Part shown: positions 1 through 8,030 of the stretch, in pieces | How the letters are laid out: each line of letters begins with the position of its first letter | Position numbering within the stretch: position 1 is the first letter of the stretch | Assembly (NCBI GenBank): GCA_942493245.1 | Contig: OW818685.1 | Location: 3,658,001-3,722,000, forward strand | Origin: DAOPYU01 sp942493245 | GTDB taxonomy: Bacteria; Sumerlaeota; Sumerlaeia; UBA8349 | Direction: 5' to 3' | Length of the DNA: 64,000 bases | Made by a program: the position numbers and the translations under genes | The notes under the pieces: model-generated | The model's database searches: none | Seen by the model: the letters and a program-made list of their open reading frames with translations, nothing else | Told to the model about the DNA's origin: nothing

Positions 1-1475
1 CGGGTACGTTGTGCCTGTTCGCCTTGTTCGCCCTGTTGCGCCACGTCTCGGGTTCGTTCGCGTTTGAACCGTTGGCCGCTCTTTCGGTTTCGCCCGCGTT
101 CTTGACGGCCCTCTTCCTTCTGGCCGTGATCGGGTTTGGCTTCAAGGCGGGTCTGATGCCCTTGCATGTGTGGCTGCCCGAAGCGCACGCCAATGCGCCC
201 AGCCACGTCTCGGCAGTCATGTCGGGTGTCATGCTGAAAATGGGGGTGTATGGAATTGTGCGGATTGTGGCGTTGCTCCCAGACCCTCCCGTCTGGTGGG
301 GAGGTACGCTGCTGGGACTGGGGACACTGACCGGTGTTGTGGGCATCGCTTTCGCCATCGGCCAGAAGGATCTGAAACGGACGCTGGCCTACAGCAGCAT
401 CGAGAATATCGGCATCATCGCGATGGGTCTGGGTCTGGCGCTGATGGGGCGGTCGTTCGGGCGCATGGACTGGGTGGCTCTGGGACTGGGCGGGGCGCTG
501 CTCCATGTGTGGAACCACAGCCTTTTCAAGTCGCTCCTGTTTCTGAACGCGGGCGCGATCATCCACGCCACGCACACGCGCGAGATTGACCGGATGGGCG
601 GGCTGGCTCGGAAAATGCCCCAATCGGCCTTTCTGTTCGCGCTCGGAGCGGTCGCCATCTGCGGCCTTCCCCCCCTGAACGGTTTCGCCAGCGAGTGGCT
701 GCTCTATGTGGGGTTGTTCCGCACGGTCGGCTCGGAAGCGGCCGGGCCCGGGTATCCGGTGGCGGCTTTGTGCGCCGCTCTTCTGGCGATGATCGGCGCG
801 CTGGCTGCAGCGTGTTTCCTCAAACTGTTCGGCGGGATGTTCCTCGGGGAACCTCGGAGCCATGCCACCGCTCAGGCCCATGACCCGGGCGTGAGTCTCC
901 TCGTTCCAATGGGAACGCTGGCGGCTAGTTGCGCCGCGCTGGGCCTTGTGCCGTGGCTGGCCTCCCCCCTGCTGGATCGTGCCGTGGCGGCGTGGAGTGG
1001 CACCGCTCCGGTGGCCATCGAGCCGATTCGGACTCTAGCTCCGATGGGATGGATCGGCATCATGGGTGGGGCATTGATTCTCGCCACCCTGTTCCTGCGG
1101 CTGTTGCTCAAGCGTTTGGAGAAAAGACGAACGGTCGCAACGACGGGGACGTGGGACTGCGGCTACGCACAACCGACCGCGCGCATGCAGTACACCGGCT
1201 CTTCGTTCAGCCAGACGCTGGTGTCCCTGTTTTCGTGGTTTTTGTTCCAGAGAATTCACTCACCGCGCATCAAGGGCCTGTTCCCGCACAGGACCTCTTT
1301 CCGGAGTCTGGTGCCGGACACGGTTCTGGACCGGATGATCCTGCCGTTCTTCCGGTTCGCCGGACGGCATCTTTCCCGGTTGCGTCAGATCGAACAGTGC
1401 CGCATCCAGATCTCGCTTCTTTATTTTCTGGCCGCCATACTGATTCTCCTCTACTGGGGGAAACTCGGATTCTAA
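1..1475 (+). CDS. hyfB: Hydrogenase-4 subunit B-like proton-antiporter subunit (5' end outside window)
   Basis: The frame is open to the left edge, so the gene starts upstream; about 490 residues are visible against about 670 for E. coli HyfB. The visible part is a multi-pass membrane protein of the NuoL/M/N and Mrp antiporter family. The antiporter-type segments WLPEAHANAPSHVSAVMSG, AYSSIENIGI and HVWNHSLFKSLLFL carry the Lys and His residues of the proton channel. It would translocate H+ or Na+ for a membrane-bound redox complex. The stop codon is 2 bases before the next start, and the gene order that follows (C, E, F, G, HI) is that of hyf/hyc-type operons. The family is clear. Which redox reaction it serves is not, because the catalytic subunit of this operon lacks the NiFe site. 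Confidence 0.88.
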   Translation, partial: GTLCLFALFALLRHVSGSFAFEPLAALSVSPAFLTALFLLAVIGFGFKAGLMPLHVWLPEAHANAPSHVSAVMSGVMLKMGVYGIVRIVALLPDPPVWWGGTLLGLGTLTGVVGIAFAIGQKDLKRTLAYSSIENIGIIAMGLGLALMGRSFGRMDWVALGLGGALLHVWNHSLFKSLLFLNAGAIIHATHTREIDRMGGLARKMPQSAFLFALGAVAICGLPPLNGFASEWLLYVGLFRTVGSEAAGPGYPVAALCAALLAMIGALAAACFLKLFGGMFLGEPRSHATAQAHDPGVSLLVPMGTLAASCAALGLVPWLASPLLDRAVAAWSGTAPVAIEPIRTLAPMGWIGIMGGALILATLFLRLLLKRLEKRRTVATTGTWDCGYAQPTARMQYTGSSFSQTLVSLFSWFLFQRIHSPRIKGLFPHRTSFRSLVPDTVLDRMILPFFRFAGRHLSRLRQIEQCRIQISLLYFLAAILILLYWGKLGF

Positions 1476-1477
1476 CC

Positions 1478-2386
1478 ATGCTTGACCTTCTGATTCATCT
1501 CATCCTGCTTCTGACGATGCCGCCGCTGCTGCTGGGCGTCATTAACAAGACCAAGGCGTTCTTCGCCGGACGAGTCGGTCCGCCGCTGCTGCAAACCTAC
1601 TACGACCTCTTCAAACTCCTGCGCAAGGGGTGGGTACTCAGTACCTCAACGAGTTGGGTGTTCTCGATGGGCCCCATTCTGGCGGTGGTCACCGCCCTGC
1701 TCGCCGGCCTCTTGATCCCGCTGGGGCGCTTCGACTCTCCGATCTCGTTCACGGGTGACCTGATCCTGTTTGCCTATCTGCTGGGTCTGGGGCGTTTTTT
1801 CACCGTGGCGGCGGCGCTCGACACCGGTTCGGCATTCGAGGGGATGGGGGCGGCGCGAGAAGTGACGTTTTCCTGTCTGGCCGAACCGGCGCTGTTCCTG
1901 GCGTTGCTGGCGTTGACCCGGATTTCCGGCTCGCTGAACCTGACGGGCATCCTGCATGGCCCGCTCATGGCCTCCTTTTCGGCGGTTTCGGCTCCGCTTG
2001 CGCTTGTGTCTATCGGGCTGTTTCTGGTCTTTCTGGCGGAAAACTGCCGCATCCCCGTGGATGACCCGAATACGCACCTGGAACTGACGATGATCCACGA
2101 GGTGATGGTACTCGATCACAGCGGGCCGTTGTTCGGGCTGGTCTTGTACGGAGCCTCCGTTAAGCTTTTTGTGCTGGGGGCCGTTTTTCTGCACACGGTG
2201 ACCGTGGTTTCCGCCTGCGATCCGCGTCTGGACTGGCCGATCTTCATGGGCCTGATGCTGGGACTGGCCGTGCTGACCGGCGTGGTCGAGTCGGTGATGG
2301 CGCGCCTGCAGATGCGGCACGTGCCCTACATGCTGGTGGCCGCCATTCTGTTTTGCGGGTTCGGGTTCATTTTACTGGTGAGGTGA
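1478..2386 (+). CDS. hyfC: Hydrogenase-4 subunit C / NuoH-like membrane subunit
   Basis: This 302-residue protein with about eight membrane segments belongs to the HyfC/HycD/NuoH family, which forms the membrane foot joining the peripheral redox arm to the ion-pumping arm. The conserved acidic loop ENCRIPVDDPNTHLELTMIH (about residue 190) is the family signature near the quinone or redox interface. The ATG at 1478 follows the upstream stop by two bases, so translational coupling is likely. Length matches E. coli HyfC (about 315). A longer in-frame reading upstream overlaps hyfB and is not the true start. I see no frameshift or unusual insertion. Confidence 0.9.
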   Translation: MLDLLIHLILLLTMPPLLLGVINKTKAFFAGRVGPPLLQTYYDLFKLLRKGWVLSTSTSWVFSMGPILAVVTALLAGLLIPLGRFDSPISFTGDLILFAYLLGLGRFFTVAAALDTGSAFEGMGAAREVTFSCLAEPALFLALLALTRISGSLNLTGILHGPLMASFSAVSAPLALVSIGLFLVFLAENCRIPVDDPNTHLELTMIHEVMVLDHSGPLFGLVLYGASVKLFVLGAVFLHTVTVVSACDPRLDWPIFMGLMLGLAVLTGVVESVMARLQMRHVPYMLVAAILFCGFGFILLVR

Positions 2387-2390
2387 TCGG

Positions 2391-3035
2391 ATGGCTTCCG
2401 TTTTGAACATGCTGCTGGTGGCGGTGCTGGCGCTCAATCTCTATCTTCTTGGCAACAGCCGGCTGAGCGCGACCATCCGCATCGTAGCCGCCCAGGGAGC
2501 GTTGATCGGTTTGATGCCGCTGCTGGTCCACCAGCAGCCGGTGGGCTTCGCCGTATTCGCGGTCTCCGTGGCCGCGATTCTCCTGAAGGGCGTCCTGATC
2601 CCCTGGATGCTGACACATGCCTTGCGCGAGGCGCAGATCAAGCGCGAGGTTGAACCGCTGGTCGGGTTTCTTCCTTCCATGATACTGGGAGCGATGGCCA
2701 CAGCGTTCGCAATGGCCTTTGCCACCCACCTGCCTCTGGCTCAACAACACACTTCGCATCTGCTGGTCCCGGCCTCCGTGGCCACCGTCTTGTCGGGCTT
2801 TATCCTGCTGACCACACGCTTCAAGGCCATCACCCAGGTCATCGGGTATCTGGTTCTGGAAAACGGCGTTTTCATTTTCGGTCTCCTGCTCATCGAGGCC
2901 ATGCCGCTGATCGTCGAGATGGGCGTGCTGCTCGACCTGTTTGTGGGAGTATTCGTCATTTCAATCATCGTCAATCACATCAACCGCGCGTTTTCGTCGC
3001 AGGACACACGCCGGTTTGGGGAACAGAAGGAATAG
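2391..3035 (+). CDS. hyfE: Hydrogenase-4 subunit E-like membrane protein
   Basis: This 214-residue, highly hydrophobic protein has about seven membrane segments and is almost the same length as E. coli HyfE (216). HyfE proteins carry a NuoK-like domain and sit between the C subunit and the antiporter subunits. The start ATG follows a GAGGTGAT ribosome site that overlaps the end of hyfC. The short hydrophilic tail (QDTRRFGEQKE) is cytoplasmic by the positive-inside rule. Position between the C and F genes supports the assignment. Confidence 0.85.
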   Translation: MASVLNMLLVAVLALNLYLLGNSRLSATIRIVAAQGALIGLMPLLVHQQPVGFAVFAVSVAAILLKGVLIPWMLTHALREAQIKREVEPLVGFLPSMILGAMATAFAMAFATHLPLAQQHTSHLLVPASVATVLSGFILLTTRFKAITQVIGYLVLENGVFIFGLLLIEAMPLIVEMGVLLDLFVGVFVISIIVNHINRAFSSQDTRRFGEQKE

Positions 3036-3038
3036 ACC

Positions 3039-4472
3039 GTGGCTTACGCAATGATTCTCATGCCGCTTCTCATGGCGGCCCTGGCATTCGCGATCCCCTC
3101 CAATCGCTGGCGACCCTGGCTGTTGCCGGTAACGAGCCTGTTGCACGGGGCGCTTCTGGCCTGGACTCTGACGCATCCGGCCCACCTCGTTCAATCCTCG
3201 TGGCTGGTTCTGGACCCACCGGGACGGCTGGTGCTGCTGCTGGTCAGCGTGTTGTTCTGCGCCAGTTCGTTCTACACGGTGGACTACCTGCGCCGCCGGC
3301 GCACACAATCCAACCGTGTCTTCTGCGGTTGTTTTCCCGCGTTCCTGAGCATGATGACGCTGGTGACCTGGTCCCACCACCTGGGGTTGATGTGGGTGGC
3401 GGTCGAAGCCACGACTCTGGCATCGGCGCCGTTGATTTACTTCGACCGTACTCCCCGTTCCATCGAAGCCACGTGGAAGTACCTCCTGGTCTGCTCGATC
3501 GGTATCGCACTGGCGTTGATGGGATCGTTCTTCCTCGCCTACGCATCGCTGCACGCCGGACTGGAATCCTCCCTGACCTTCGAAAGCCTGCTGCAGGACG
3601 CTCCGACGCTTTCCAAACCCTGGCTGTACGCCGCCTTCGTCTTATCGCTGGTCGGCTATGGCACGAAGATGGGGCTGGCGCCGGTCCACACCTGGTTGCC
3701 CGACGCCCACAGCGAAGCGCCTTCGCCGGTTTCCGCGCTGCTCAGCGGCGCGTTGCTGAACTGCGCTTTCCTGGCCATTCTACGCATTTACCACATCTGC
3801 ATGGCCACCGGCGATGGCTCGTTCACCTCCGGTCCGCTTATCGGCATCGGGCTTTTTTCGATGGCGGTGGCCGGGTTCTTCATGTTCTGCCAACGCGATT
3901 TCAAGCGCATGCTGGCCTACTCGAGCATCGAACACATGGGCATTCTGGCGCTCGGTCTGGGCATCGGAGCGCCGGCCCTGTTCGGCACGCTGCTGCATAT
4001 TCTCAACAGCGGCCTGACCAAGGGGGTCCTTTTCCTGTCGGCGGGCAATATCTACCACGCGTATCACACCAAGAACACCGACATCGTGCGGGGCGCCCTG
4101 CGACGGGTTCCTCTCTCCGGCGCGCTGTTCCTGGCCGGTTTTCTGGCCATCACCGGATCGCCCCCGTTCGGACCGTTCATCAGCGAGTTTTCGATCCTCA
4201 ACGCGGCGTTCAGCGCCGGGCGCTACTGCGTCGGCGGATTGTTTCTTCTCTTCCTCTTTGTGATTTTCATCGGCATGGGATCCCTCGTGTTGAAGGTCAT
4301 CCAGGGCCAGGTCTCCGAGTCGGCGCAGACCAGTTCCTATCGCGACGGCTGGTTGACCTGTGTGCCGCCTCTCCTCCTCATGGCGCTGGTTCTGCTGCTG
4401 GGTCTTTACATCCCGCCCCCCCTCGACACACTCATCCGTGACGCGGTTCACTTCCTGGAGGTCGCGCCGTGA
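3039..4472 (+). CDS. hyfF: Hydrogenase-4 subunit F-like proton-antiporter subunit
   Basis: A 477-residue protein of the NuoL/M/N antiporter family (E. coli HyfF is about 526). Visible signatures are WLPDAHSEAPSPVSALLSG (about residue 220), AYSSIEHMGI (about 290) and HILNSGLTKGVLFL. It is the second antiporter-like subunit in the window besides HyfB, so the complex is built as an ion pump. It starts with GTG at 3039, three bases after the hyfE stop. Its TGA stop overlaps the GTG start of the next gene (GTGA at 4469-4472), so the F and G genes are translationally coupled. No HyfD homologue lies between the C and E genes. Confidence 0.88.
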   Translation: MAYAMILMPLLMAALAFAIPSNRWRPWLLPVTSLLHGALLAWTLTHPAHLVQSSWLVLDPPGRLVLLLVSVLFCASSFYTVDYLRRRRTQSNRVFCGCFPAFLSMMTLVTWSHHLGLMWVAVEATTLASAPLIYFDRTPRSIEATWKYLLVCSIGIALALMGSFFLAYASLHAGLESSLTFESLLQDAPTLSKPWLYAAFVLSLVGYGTKMGLAPVHTWLPDAHSEAPSPVSALLSGALLNCAFLAILRIYHICMATGDGSFTSGPLIGIGLFSMAVAGFFMFCQRDFKRMLAYSSIEHMGILALGLGIGAPALFGTLLHILNSGLTKGVLFLSAGNIYHAYHTKNTDIVRGALRRVPLSGALFLAGFLAITGSPPFGPFISEFSILNAAFSAGRYCVGGLFLLFLFVIFIGMGSLVLKVIQGQVSESAQTSSYRDGWLTCVPPLLLMALVLLLGLYIPPPLDTLIRDAVHFLEVAP

Positions 4473-6004
4473 CAACCTCTCCTTTCAGTCCAGCGATCCT
4501 GTACAATGCCCGTTCTCTGAAACTGGACAAGGTTCCGTGGTACGCGCTGGATCAATTCCAGACATTGATCGTTCAAGGTGTCGCCAACGACCAGCGCGTC
4601 AGCGCCTATTTCGGCGTCGCGTCCGAACAGCCAGACGCCGTGGACCTCTACGTCATTCTGGCCCACGACTCGGAAAATCACCTCAGCGTGGCCCGAACCA
4701 CCGTGCAGGGGAAACAGTTTCCCGCCCTGACTCCCCGTTGCCCGCAGGTGCATCTGTTCGAGCGGGAAATCGCCGAACAGTTCGGTCTGCTGCCGGAAGG
4801 GCATCCGTGGCTCAAACCCGTGCGCTACCGCTCGAGCTGGCGGCGCGGTCATGACGCGTGGAACCGTCCCGAGGGTCAACCCATCCCCCCCGCCGTGGGT
4901 GATTTCTATCGGGTCGAAGGAGAAGAAATCCACGAAGTGGCGGTCGGCCCGGTTCACGCCGGGGTGATCGAACCGGGCCATTTCCGTTTTCAATGCCACG
5001 GCGAAACGGTGTATCACCTCGAAATCGCGCTGGGGTACCAGCATCGGGGCGTCGAGGAAGCGATGCTGGGCGGCCCCGGCAAGCGTTCGATCCATTTTGC
5101 GGAAACCGTGGCGGGCGATACTTCGATCGGTCATGCCATGGCCTACTGCCTGGTCGTCGAGGCGCTGGCGGGGTGCCGCAAGACCGCCCGCGCGCAATCC
5201 CTGCGCGCCATTGCCCTGGAACTCGAACGGATCGCCAATCACATCGGCGACTTGGGCGCGCTGGCCGGCGATGTCGGATTCCTCCCGACCGCCTCCTACT
5301 GTGGCCGCATCCGGGGCGATGTGCTCAACATGACCGCTCTGCTCTGCGGCAACCGGTTTGGTCGGGGCCTGATGCGTCCCGGCGGGGTCTATTACGGCAT
5401 GGAACCCGAGCGGGCAGCCGAGTTACTCAAGCGCCTTAAAATCGCGCAGCAGGACACGGCCAACGCCGTAAACCTGCTGTGGGAGACCCAATCGGTGATG
5501 GCACGGTTCGAGGACACCGGTCCCCTGCCGCCCGAGGTGTGCCGCGATCTGGGCCTGGTCGGCCCGGCGGCCCGGGCCTCCGGCCTGAGCCGAGACGTCC
5601 GGCAGGATCAACCCTTTGGCATCTACCGATTCGCGCAGATTCCCGTGGCGAGCTGGTACACCGGCGACGTTTTTGCCCGCGCTTACGTCCGCTGGGAGGA
5701 AATCCAGCAATCGTTCACCTTTATTCAGGAACAATTGCAGGCGTTTCCGACAGACGCCCACCTGGTCACACCCGGCAGCCCCGCGCCGAACACACTGGCC
5801 ATCGCCCTGGTCGAGGGGTGGCGCGGCGAACTGTGCCATGTCGCCCTGACGGACAGCCAGGGACGCTTCGCCCGGTATAAAATCACCGACCCATCGTTCC
5901 ACAACTGGGTGGGACTGGCCTATGCGCTCCGCGGCCAGCAGATCTCCGATTTCCCGCTCTGTAACAAGAGTTTCAATCTTTCGTATTGCGGACACGACTT
6001 GTAA
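4469..6004 (+). CDS. HyfG-like large subunit (NuoC-NuoD fusion) lacking the Ni-binding cysteines; Ehr-type
   Basis: A 511-residue fusion of a NuoC-like domain (about residues 1-165) and a NuoD/NiFe large-subunit domain (about 170-511), the layout of E. coli HycE/HyfG. The NuoD part shows HFRFQCHGETVYHL and LGYQHRGVEEAM. Real hydrogenases bind nickel with an N-terminal CGxC and a C-terminal DPCxxC. Here the first site reads AGDTSIGH (residues 215-222). The C-terminus ends with SFNLSYCGHDL, which has only one cysteine (C507) and no CxxC. A [NiFe] centre therefore cannot form in the known way. This is the defining trait of Ehr (energy-converting hydrogenase-related) complexes, whose electron partner is unknown. 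It starts with GTG, overlapping the hyfF stop. No maturation endopeptidase or hyp gene is visible in the window. Confidence 0.85.
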   Translation: MTTSPFSPAILYNARSLKLDKVPWYALDQFQTLIVQGVANDQRVSAYFGVASEQPDAVDLYVILAHDSENHLSVARTTVQGKQFPALTPRCPQVHLFEREIAEQFGLLPEGHPWLKPVRYRSSWRRGHDAWNRPEGQPIPPAVGDFYRVEGEEIHEVAVGPVHAGVIEPGHFRFQCHGETVYHLEIALGYQHRGVEEAMLGGPGKRSIHFAETVAGDTSIGHAMAYCLVVEALAGCRKTARAQSLRAIALELERIANHIGDLGALAGDVGFLPTASYCGRIRGDVLNMTALLCGNRFGRGLMRPGGVYYGMEPERAAELLKRLKIAQQDTANAVNLLWETQSVMARFEDTGPLPPEVCRDLGLVGPAARASGLSRDVRQDQPFGIYRFAQIPVASWYTGDVFARAYVRWEEIQQSFTFIQEQLQAFPTDAHLVTPGSPAPNTLAIALVEGWRGELCHVALTDSQGRFARYKITDPSFHNWVGLAYALRGQQISDFPLCNKSFNLSYCGHDL

Positions 6005-6042
6005 CACGGCCCGCAACCACGCGTATCCAACAGGAGTGAGGC

Positions 6043-6825
6043 ATGATCGAAATTCTTCTGGCTCGACTGCGGCAAGGGCACCGGACCATGAAATTCCCCG
6101 CGGCTCCCCCGCCGGAAATGCCCGACCGTTTCCGGGGACGGCCCACGCTGGCAGGATCGAAGTGTCCCGAGGAGTGCCGGGCCTGCGCCGACGCCTGTCC
6201 CACCGGAGCAATTGACCTCGCCCAAGGCATTCGCCTGGATCTGGGTAAGTGCCTCTTCTGTACCGAATGCGAGCAGGCCTGTCCGCAAAATGCCATCGCC
6301 TGCACGCGCGACTACCGCCTCGGGGTCCGCCAGCGTCGGTCGCTCGTAATCGAGTCGAACCAGCAGGAACTCGAACTGGCCGCGGCGCTCGACGCACAGT
6401 CGCGCAAACTGTTCGGGCGTTCCCTCAAACTGCGCCAGGTGAGCGCCGGCGGCTGCAACGCCTGCGAAGCGGACGTGAACGTCCTGGGTACCGTCGGGTG
6501 GGATCTGGGTCGGTTCGGCATCCAGATGGTTGCTTCACCCAGACACGCGGACGGCTTGCTGATCACGGGACCCGTGACCGAGAATATGAAACTGGCTCTG
6601 CGCAAAACCTACGACGCCGTGCCCGACCCGAAAATCGTCATCGCCGTGGGCGCCTGCGCCATTTCCGGCGGCCCCTATCTCGACCACGCAGAAGTCCACA
6701 ACGGCGCCGAATCTGTTGTGCCGGTGGACTTGTTCATTCCCGGTTGCCCGCCCCACCCGCTCACCATCCTGGACGGCCTGTTGCGTCTGCTGGGCCGAAT
6801 CGAAAACTCGAAAACACAGGGCTGA
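6043..6825 (+). CDS. Fused ferredoxin (HyfH/NuoI-like) and small subunit (HyfI/NuoB-like)
   Basis: The 260-residue protein joins two subunits that are usually separate. Residues 1-100 are a NuoI/HyfH-like ferredoxin with two [4Fe-4S] sites: C41, C45, C48, C52-P and C70, C73, C76, C80-P. The first has an extra residue between its first two cysteines. Residues 125-260 are NuoB-like, with GGCNAC (C138, C141), GACA (C205) and PGCPP (C235), so all four ligands of the proximal cluster are kept. The iron-sulfur wire to the large subunit looks intact although the nickel site is gone. The ATG follows AGGAGTGAGGC at good spacing, 38 bases after the G gene, and this is the last gene of the operon. The E. 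coli equivalents are HyfH (181) and HyfI (252), so the fusion is compact. Confidence 0.85.
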   Translation: MIEILLARLRQGHRTMKFPAAPPPEMPDRFRGRPTLAGSKCPEECRACADACPTGAIDLAQGIRLDLGKCLFCTECEQACPQNAIACTRDYRLGVRQRRSLVIESNQQELELAAALDAQSRKLFGRSLKLRQVSAGGCNACEADVNVLGTVGWDLGRFGIQMVASPRHADGLLITGPVTENMKLALRKTYDAVPDPKIVIAVGACAISGGPYLDHAEVHNGAESVVPVDLFIPGCPPHPLTILDGLLRLLGRIENSKTQG

Positions 6826-6881
6826 GCCTTTTCTAAGGAGACAAACCGGAAGATCCGGAAAGCGTTTCTTCAGAAATAGCA

Positions 6882-6915
6882 AGATCCCGGCGCAGAATGC
6901 TCCGCGCCGGGATCT
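6882..6915 (-). terminator. Perfect stem-loop between the Ehr operon and the HU gene
   Basis: A 12-base-pair perfect stem (AGATCCCGGCGC with its complement) closes a 10-base loop. It lies 35 bases past the end of the HU gene on the minus strand and 57 bases past the end of the Ehr operon on the plus strand. The minus-strand side continues with TTGCTATTTC, which is more U-rich than the other side, so it most likely terminates the HU transcript and may serve both. Confidence 0.6.
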
Positions 6916-6949
6916 CGGAAAACCACCTACCCGTTGACAGGCCGTCAGA

Positions 6950-7261
6950 TTACTTGGCCTTGGCCGGGGTCACCGCATCCTTCGCCGCTTTGGCGATCCG
7001 GAATTTCAAGACGGTCTTGGCCGGAATCTTGATCTTCTCGTTGGTCGCCGGGTTGCGGCCTTCGCGCGCTTTGCGCTTGGCCACCACGAGTTTGCCGATG
7101 CCCGGAATCGTGAAGCCCTTCTTGGCTTCCTTGTAGGCCAACTCCGTCAAACCGCCCAACACATCGCCGATCTGCTTTTTCGTCAGTTCGGTTTTTCCCG
7201 CCAATTCCGCAATCAATTGGGCCTTGGTCATGGGTTTCGCTGTTGTTGCTGCTTTTGCCAT
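6950..7261 (-). CDS. HU/IHF-family DNA-binding protein
   Basis: A 103-residue basic protein of the bacterial HU family, which binds and bends DNA as a dimer and compacts the nucleoid. Residues 12-103 cover the whole fold. The DNA-binding arm GRNPATNEKIKIP (residues 68-80) holds the intercalating proline P71, preceded by the family-typical GFTIPGIGKL. About 10 extra residues (AKAATTAKP) precede the fold and the tail is Ala/Lys-rich (TPAKAK). I chose the ATG at 7261 because GAAAGGA lies upstream; a longer reading adds 15 residues unlike HU. HU, HupB and IHF subtypes cannot be told apart here. It is a single-gene unit convergent with the Ehr operon. Confidence 0.92.
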   Translation of the reverse strand: MAKAATTAKPMTKAQLIAELAGKTELTKKQIGDVLGGLTELAYKEAKKGFTIPGIGKLVVAKRKAREGRNPATNEKIKIPAKTVLKFRIAKAAKDAVTPAKAK

Positions 7262-8030
7262 AATCCAGAATTCCTTTCGTCGAAAATTGAAAAAATGAGA
7301 AATCACAAGAAGCGTACTGCAAGTTCCTTAGAGATTAAGAGCAAAATCGCGTGTCAGCGCAAGGAAAAAAGAGAGTCCCCTACTCTTTTTTTTCAAAAGA
7401 ATCCCTGGGCCGCCCCCGGTTTCCAGAGGCGGCGACACCTTTTCCCCCTGTAATTAAGCCACAAAAAGATATTCCTCAACCCACAGGAAACCAATTTACT
7501 ATCCATAAGGAAACAACTCGTTCCATATACGTTCATCAAAGAACCACGCATCCACGGAGCGTGAAATAATCCTCCAGTTTTCATGTTCCTTCCAAACTGG
7601 AATTTAAAGAGAGTCTCTGAAACAGAACGGGATTTTCCCGAGATGGAATCAACATCCCCCTCAATATACAACCCGAATTCGCTCCATAAGTGAAAGAATC
7701 GCGCTTATTCGACCCCGTCTCCATCCCCTCATGGGGGAATGCCATATATCATTGACTTTATTGCCATTTAATACCCGTGAATCGAAGCGGGTGTTCTCCC
7801 ATTCAGCGAGCGGGGACTTGCCCGGAAAACCCCGATTTCTCTTTACGGGAAGGGTTTCTTTCGATTGTCACTCGCTGGAATCCCGCCCCTCAAGCGCATT
7901 TTTCTGACCGCCGACACCGCCCCCTTCGCCTCTTCAACAAAAAACGCTTTCGTTTCTTTAGAGAGGCGTGTACCTTGTTCTGGCGTTTCTATACGCTGGG
8001 GAAACGACTTTGCACCGGTTGGAGACTCTT
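7262..8030. other. Intergenic region between divergent HU and glycoside hydrolase genes
   Basis: About 770 bases, visibly more AT-rich than its surroundings from about 7300 to 7760. It should hold the promoters of both divergent genes. The only good ribosome sites are GAAAGGA for HU and GGAG before 8031. An open frame on the minus strand (7393-7671) has no ribosome site and no recognisable sequence. I see no convincing -35/-10 pair, repeat or RNA gene. Confidence 0.5.

Noticed and set aside
929..1477. Extended reading of the HyfC frame starting at 929
   Set aside because: It overlaps hyfB in another frame; the HyfC fold starts at the ATG at 1478.
4469..6004. Naming the operon a functional hydrogenase 4
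   Set aside because: Overall similarity is to HyfG/HycE, but none of the four nickel ligands is present, so a hydrogenase call would mislead.
7393..7671. Possible 92-residue minus-strand gene in the HU-glycosidase gap
   Set aside because: No ribosome site, no protein-like pattern and an AT-rich, low-constraint context.
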